A DNA stretch of 64,000 bases from NCBI GenBank assembly GCA_964017195.1, contig OZ024889.1:62011858-62075857 (forward strand), given 5' to 3'. Source of the DNA: Siderastrea radians. Taxonomy: Eukaryota; Cnidaria; Anthozoa; Scleractinia; Rhizangiidae. Made by a program: the position numbers and the translations under genes. The notes under the pieces are model-generated. The model did not search any database. It saw nothing but the letters and a program-made list of their open reading frames with translations, and was not told the origin of the DNA. Shown piece after piece: positions 62,301 to 64,000 of this stretch (position 1 is its first letter; every line of letters starts with the position of its first letter).

Positions 62301-63234
62301 GAATTGTCGCAAAACAAATTATATCTGCAGTATTTTAGCTGAAAACAAACTAACTAGTTAACACCTACGATTTTGTTTTCCAAAACGTTTTATATATGAA
62401 AAATGCATGTGCAGTCCTTGCATTGCACATAAACCGATTCGCTTCCCGATTTATCTTGGCCGACAAATCGGGCCAACAAATCGCAGTCTGTAAATTAGCC
62501 TTAAGGAACATTTTTGACGTAACCAATCAGACATGAGACTGGTTTCCAAACATTCCAGAAATAATTCTAGTGCTCGTGGTTTCTCATTTGCACTGTAAAA
62601 CATACGCTAGCATGAAAAACACCCAAGTATTCAGCCAAGGTGCAAGATCAAAATTGGCAAGTCATCCAGCCAATCAAAGAGTGCGTTATATATATATCTT
62701 CACAATACCATGAAATGAAAAATGGCGCATTAGTCAGCGAGATCTACGTGGAGAAGTTTATTTTAACACTGTCTCTGTCATACAACGAGGCCTTATATAC
62801 GCATAAAAGAGACACTATGCATTGAAAATAAACGAATGATCCCAGCAAGAATTCCAAGAATCGCTATTTCCGATTTAGGCTTCAAATTCCAACTCTGCTG
62901 CAGCGCTTGAAATTAAATTTGCTGACAGGATAGATGAGACCATGGAAACATGAATGGAAAATCATAGTTATTCATCACTAAAATCAACGGACTGAACGAA
63001 AAATGGTTGTAAGTTAACAACTCACTTCTTCCTTCTTTTATCGTCTTCGGTATCAGGAATCCTTTTCTTCTCCGACGTTGATTTTGATCGGGAACTGACG
63101 GGAGAGGATGGCCGATCATCACGTTGTTTACGTCGAGGAGAGCGAGAACGGGAGCGACTCCTTCGCTTTCTTCTCGGTGAACGCGATCTGCTTCTACTGC
63201 GATGCCTACGCTTCTCTCTATCACTTTCAGGCAT
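37080..63234 (-). CDS. CACTN: Cactin, 24 coding exons, 685 residues
   Basis: Exons on the minus strand, 5' to 3': 63,234-63,026; 60,550-60,481; 59,311-59,258; 59,120-59,055; 58,551-58,471; 57,459-57,427; 56,872-56,834; 53,488-53,426; 52,549-52,495; 51,678-51,590; 49,817-49,728; 48,969-48,906; 48,109-47,966; 47,575-47,466; 46,600-46,342; 45,962-45,898; 45,751-45,713; 45,469-45,425; 42,375-42,283; 41,537-41,475; 40,651-40,568; 38,679-38,629; 38,267-38,202; 37,205-37,080. All are GT-AG with consistent phases (2,058 nt). Residues 1-60 are RS-rich; 100-225 are charged and probably coiled-coil (ALETPEEKRARRLAKK, KLRSKIRI); 224-389 form the cactin mid region (AKPIDLLAQYVSADDDDLE); 390-476 are acidic; 561-685 are the conserved C-terminal domain (EWNKYNQTHYDSDNPPPKI, VLRFHAGPPYE, ending FHFKRYRYRR). 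Cactin is a nuclear, spliceosome-associated protein needed for efficient splicing, also linked to NF-kB/IkB signalling. An in-frame ATG at 63,393 could extend it by 53 residues, but that would overlap the divergent gene. Confidence 0.95.
37690..37830 (-). mobile_element. tRNA-derived SINE fragment
   Basis: The minus strand reads AGTGCACAGCCTTTAGATCT, then GGAGGTCATGGGTTTGAATC and CCAT: a tRNA-like 3' half with a good Pol III B box (GGTTTGAATCC). It lies in the last-but-one cactin introns. The A-box region is eroded, so it is not a functional tRNA. Confidence 0.55.
39222..39850 (-). mobile_element. Dispersed repeat with tRNA-like end, copy 2
   Basis: The inverse counterpart of 13,370-14,060, sharing the same ordered landmarks (GCCAGGAAAAACACCAGCAT, AACATGCGATTTCGCGCCAA in complement, CAGGGTTATATCCAGTGTAT in complement). 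Here the tRNA-like end is complete at 39,222-39,289 on the minus strand: A box TGGCATAGTGGACT, an anticodon-arm-like hairpin CCGGCTTATGACGCCG, and GGGTTCGGCTC resembling a B box, followed by a T run usable as a Pol III terminator. It sits in a cactin intron. Confidence 0.75.
39852..40037 (-). mobile_element. TTAACCC-family MITE copy in cactin intron
   Basis: Matches the complement of the 49,401-49,614 element: TCTCCTCACTGTTCTTCTTA, then CATGACCCGTATGTTCGATC, TATTGTAAGGAGAAAT and the end ACTGGGGCTTAAAGGATTAA. Confidence 0.75.
40258..40484 (+). mobile_element. TTAACCC-family MITE copy in cactin intron
   Basis: Starts TTAACCCTTTATAACTCCCA and continues with AACATACAGGTCATGAGATT, CTCAACTAGTATCATAAGAA and ATGGGGCTTATTAAAAGG. 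It is opposite in orientation to the copy 220 bp away, so the two form an inverted pair. Confidence 0.75.
42467..42588. mobile_element. 122-bp hAT-type MITE in cactin intron
   Basis: Terminal inverted repeats CAGGGGCAGATCCAGG / CCTGGATCTGCCCCTG. CAGGGGC...GATCC ends are typical of hAT miniature elements. The interior has a G-run/C-run hairpin. No clear 8-bp duplication is visible. Confidence 0.65.
42612..42660. repeat. (AAAT)n microsatellite
   Basis: About ten AAAT units with one interruption, within a cactin intron. Confidence 0.9.
43076..43270. mobile_element. TTAACCC-family MITE, diverged copy
   Basis: TTAACCCTTTACATTGTGTAAGCCCC start, then TCATGACCTGTATGTTTAATCATGTAGTG and TTGTAAGGAGAAAA. 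The right terminus is missing because it abuts the element starting at 43,302. Confidence 0.55.
43302..44994. mobile_element. 1.7-kb TIR element with GAGACATTTGTC motifs in cactin intron
   Basis: The left end CCCGTACGAAAATTTACAGC and the right end (reverse CCCGTACGAAAATTTATGGC) match over about 30 bp. Both arms carry GAGACAAATGTCTCG-like words, with several internal copies (about 43,385-43,445, 43,530, 44,848, 44,942). CCCGCACGAAAATGTCTGGC at 43,633 is a further internal end-like copy, so a second element may be nested. No recognisable transposase. The short frames inside match no family I know. Confidence 0.65.
47041..47340. mobile_element. TACTCCC-type TIR element, copy 2
   Basis: Starts CCCGGGGGCAGGGTACTCCC and ends GAGTACCCCCCTCG. 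Internal GTCTGGG/GTCTGGGTTAG motifs match the plan of the copy at 20,822-21,232. Confidence 0.65.
48980..49300 (-). repeat. Retroelement 3' end with (ATTGT)n tail
   Basis: On the minus strand the sequence ends CTAAATAAAGGTTTTGTATTGTATTGTATAATTG, an AATAAA followed by a short ATTGT tandem tail, typical of a LINE or SINE 3' end. The upstream coding part was not identified. It starts directly upstream of cactin exon 12. Confidence 0.45.
49401..49614 (+). mobile_element. TTAACCC-family MITE, full-length reference copy
   Basis: 214 bp with terminal inverted repeats TTAACCCTTTAAGCCCCAAT / (reverse) TTAATCCTTTAAGCCCCAAT. At least six more copies occur in this window (15,140; 27,540; 39,852; 40,258; 43,076; 58,830). 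It has no coding capacity and sits in a cactin intron. Confidence 0.8.
49845..49935. repeat. (CAAT)n microsatellite
   Basis: About a dozen AATC units, then CAGT variants, 30 bp upstream of cactin exon 11 in transcript direction. Confidence 0.9.
50005..51535. mobile_element. 1.53-kb TIR element with perfect 20-bp ends in cactin intron
   Basis: AGGACCCTGACTATAAAAGG at 50,005-50,024 is perfectly repeated in inverse at 51,516-51,535. The TIR contains a TATA-box-like TATAAAAG. Just inside the left end a plus-strand frame starts with AAGATGGCGGAC (50,089) and reads MADSASKRGESHL... to a stop at about 50,163. A 137-codon minus-strand frame occupies 50,731-50,318 (MCLPDRCPINWWFRDQNKKL...). Neither matches a family I recognise. 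No target duplication could be defined. Confidence 0.7.
50318..50731 (-). CDS. Unassigned 137-codon frame inside the TIR element
   Basis: The longest open frame in the 50,005-51,535 element. It starts MCLPDRCPINWWFRDQNKKL and has eight cysteines. No zinc-finger spacing or DDE signature is evident. It might be a decayed transposase part or a chance frame. No promoter or splice evidence. Confidence 0.25.
   Translation of the reverse strand: MCLPDRCPINWWFRDQNKKLAIMLCGVSCFIQVCSLMEDIEPFCRVQKVSSGFFARESAILISNSVSESKDCLNIEQEATKTHTKWLDSRQKFALNLNNSTMNQTNLWLITNQGFEHGKIRKNTSHAFCRLKKTRSD
52930..53400 (+). pseudogene. 5'-truncated LINE end with (GAT)n tail
   Basis: Frames on the plus strand give IGLVIL..VGRG and KRVVRRPKAI.RRTVHVEPE, resembling the C-terminal region (LGHV.R ... 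GRPK..W) of non-LTR polyproteins of the RTE/Jockey group. After CTTGAAAGCAGAATATTTGT and ATGAGCCTTCTGGCATAGTG comes a (GAT)n run (53,264-53,398), a known tail type. Frames are broken. It lies in the intron upstream of cactin exon 8. Confidence 0.5.
53264..53398. repeat. (GAT)n microsatellite, about 135 bp
   Basis: About 45 GAT units with a few AAT/GGT/GAC interruptions. It generates the spurious poly-Asp, poly-Met and poly-Ile frames. Confidence 0.95.
55362..55763 (+). pseudogene. hAT transposase N-terminal remnant
   Basis: 133 codons starting MTDQEPDRGKRKRPYCQRVI, basic, with C..C and H..H (YKDNHAKTVH) placed as in the BED/TTF-like zinc region of ZMYM1-type hAT proteins. The frame then runs out and joins deleted sequence. 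Assignment rests mainly on its position in the hAT element. Confidence 0.55.
55850..56191 (+). pseudogene. hAT C-terminal dimerisation domain remnant
   Basis: The frame reads PAMSCSAERSFSGLRRLKTY, then LRSTMGQNRLNSLAIVWIER, the hallmark hAT family C-terminal dimerisation motif (SAERSFS..K..K..LRS.M...RL..LA). The catalytic residues upstream are absent because of the internal deletion. Confidence 0.85.
58830..59036. mobile_element. TTAACCC-family MITE copy in cactin intron
   Basis: GAACCCTTTAAGTCCTGATA start, TTCTCCTTACTGTTCCCCAT, TATTCTCGCCACTTGAATGT and the end ATAGGGCTTAAAGGGTGAA match the family, in complement orientation internally. Confidence 0.7.
59455..60105. mobile_element. Possible hAT-like non-autonomous element
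   Basis: Begins CAGGGTTCTCATTAAG and ends GGCTGTTATTTCCAGCCCTG, with CAGGG/CCCTG ends as in hAT elements. The interior carries GGGGGTCTGGGGGCATGCTC and GACCGGTCAACATGACCGG blocks that look repetitive. No matching target duplication, so the boundaries are tentative. Confidence 0.4.
61090..61245. repeat. Purine-rich tract with poly-A run
   Basis: GAGAAAAGAAAGGGAGAG-type strand-asymmetric sequence followed by about 24 A. The short proline/phenylalanine-rich frames on the minus strand are artefacts of it. Confidence 0.8.
61555..62024 (+). mobile_element. pogo/Tc1-type MITE with TA duplication and transposase remnant
   Basis: TIRs CCGTAAATGATCTAATAAA / (reverse) CCGTAAAGGATCTAATAAA are flanked by TA on both sides (61,553-61,554 and 62,025-62,026), the Tc1/mariner target site. 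Repeated TCTAATAAACGCC words line both ends. Internally 61,688-61,792 reads ...EEANDANMVDPDDNEDIDIE followed by L and a stop, an acidic tail like that at the C-terminus of pogo/Tigger transposases, so this is a deletion derivative. Confidence 0.75.
62100..62501. mobile_element. PIF/Harbinger-like MITE with TAA duplication
   Basis: TIRs AGGCTAATTTACACGCTGCG / (reverse) AGGCTAATTTACAGACTGCG continue into GATTTGTCGG/GATTTGTTGG. TAA flanks both ends (62,097-62,099; 62,502-62,504), fitting the 3-bp TWA target of PIF/Harbinger. The interior is built of CCGACAAATCG/CGATTTGTCGG words. In cactin intron 1. Confidence 0.75.
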
Positions 63235-63402
63235 CGTCGCCTTGCTCTCAGGAAAGATAACACTGCGTTTCTTTTTGACGAACTTTTCTTTCTTCCATCT
63301 TTCGCGCTCCAACGGGGGGGTTGCTCCAACGAGCGCTCCAACGTATTTTTTGGCGTACCGGACAGCGGTTTTACCAAGAATGCATGCGTTCATTTCTCCA
63401 AG
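63235..63402. promoter_or_regulatory. Probable bidirectional promoter, cactin / divergent gene
   Basis: 168 bp separate the cactin start (63,234, minus) from the ATG of the divergent exon (63,403, plus). The stretch ends in CCAAGATGGCGGC, a YY1-type AAGATGGCGGC motif that overlaps the start codon and is common at TATA-less housekeeping promoters. No TATA box. Inferred from geometry. Confidence 0.45.
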
Positions 63403-63451
63403 ATGGCGGCCTCTGTGAAATTTTTTAGGTCAACAAATGTCTTCTGTTCAG
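63403..63451 (+). CDS. Probable first exon of a divergently transcribed gene, partial
   Basis: ATG in the AAGATGGCGGC context, reading MAASVKFFRSTNVFCS and one base of the next codon, then a GTACAT donor. The basic, Ser/Phe-containing N-terminus would suit a mitochondrial targeting peptide, which is speculative. No following exon is recognisable before the window ends at 64,000, so the gene would continue outside. The product cannot be named. Confidence 0.4.
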
Positions 63452-63599
63452 GTACATTTTTATCTCGTTTTAGACTATTTTTCAGTTAGCTAGGATTAGG
63501 ATGACGTAGTGAAATGAACTACTTACTAATGTGGTAAAATCTAAGCCGAAGGTCTTGAATTACGAATGACCTGGGGTTCGAGAGTGGCTCGTGCCTGGG

Positions 63600-63940
63600 C
63601 CAATTGTAGCTACAAAAATCCGAAAAATGGCCTAAAAATCTTTCCGGAATTTCTCCAAAAATGTTCTAAAAATCTCCGGTTTCACCTCTAAAAATCCCTA
63701 AAAATCTTATGATGTTAAAAAATTGGGAGACCTGTGGTGAAAATTCCATGGCTTTGGCGGGCTTTCTGCTGGTGCCCACAGTCTCAGCCAAATCAACAAG
63801 CTCTGCTGAACCGCCATTTTGAACAAATAAACAAAAAAACCTTGAAAATATTCACCAAAACCTCTAAATATCCCTCCAAATCTCTAAAAATCTTACAGTT
63901 GTCTAAAAAACCCGTGAAGCTCTAAAAATGGGTGATTCCA
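63600..63940. repeat. Degenerate CTAAAAATC repeats
   Basis: The words CTAAAAATC / CCAAAAATG / CTAAAAATS recur at irregular 10-40 bp spacing (for example 63,630, 63,668, 63,686, 63,698, 63,883, 63,933). The upstream GGGGTTCGAGAGTGGC (63,572) resembles a Pol III B box, so a SINE-like origin is possible. Confidence 0.45.
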
Positions 63941-64000
63941 GAAAATATCCATACCCTACCACGGGTGGCATCTTCATCGAGACCCCCTTGCCTTAGGAAA

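Noticed and set aside
63235..63393. Cactin start at the upstream in-frame ATG (63,393)
   Set aside because: The 53 extra residues do not resemble the RS-rich cactin N-terminus, and the ATG lies only about 10 bp from the divergent start. The downstream ATG has A at -3.

Overview
This window is nuclear DNA of an animal, most likely an anthozoan cnidarian and probably a stony coral. The basis is two conserved, intron-rich metazoan genes with canonical GT-AG splicing, AATAAA-type polyadenylation signals, and an AT-rich background full of transposon families I associate with cnidarian genomes: Penelope-like elements, short TIR elements with TTAACCC or TACTCCC ends, foldback elements and hAT, pogo, piggyBac and Harbinger-type insertions. 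There is no sign of operons, ribosome binding sites, CRISPR arrays or organellar genes. The species assignment is inference.

Layout. 1-30,000 is gene-poor. It holds a decayed cytochrome P450 fragment (about 3.5-4.2 kb, minus strand), a 4.9-kb element with very long inverted arms full of 95-bp tandem units (7.3-12.2 kb), a three-exon gene for a 66-residue protein (17.3-18.5 kb, plus strand), a broken Penelope-like reverse transcriptase (19.0-19.8 kb), a 1.84-kb near-perfect palindrome flanked by TTAA (21.25-23.09 kb), a decayed THAP-domain fragment (24.6 kb), and a second Penelope-like element split by nested insertions (27.8-29.5 kb).

30,314-34,503 (plus strand) is a complete six-exon gene for outer dense fiber protein 3 (ODF3/CIMAP1A family), a sperm-tail and ciliary protein made of STPGR repeats. 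All five introns are phase 1, and every exon from 2 onward opens at or next to a repeat. 37,080-63,234 (minus strand) is a complete cactin gene. I could reconstruct 24 exons giving 685 residues, with every splice phase consistent, from an RS-rich N-terminus to the conserved C-terminal cactin domain. The two genes converge tail to tail. At the far right a probable first exon (63,403-63,451, plus strand) starts head to head with cactin across about 170 bp, suggesting a shared promoter. The cactin introns hold most of the remaining mobile DNA, including an internally deleted hAT transposon with a perfect 8-bp target duplication (54.1-56.5 kb).

No cooperating multi-gene system is visible. ODF3 acts in flagella or cilia and cactin in pre-mRNA splicing and signalling, and they appear to be neighbours by chance. 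The more unusual material is in the transposable elements: the long-arm element with 95-bp arrays, candidate hammerhead-type motifs in Penelope-like DNA, foldback elements with 9-bp duplications, and a dispersed family with a tRNA-like segment at one end.
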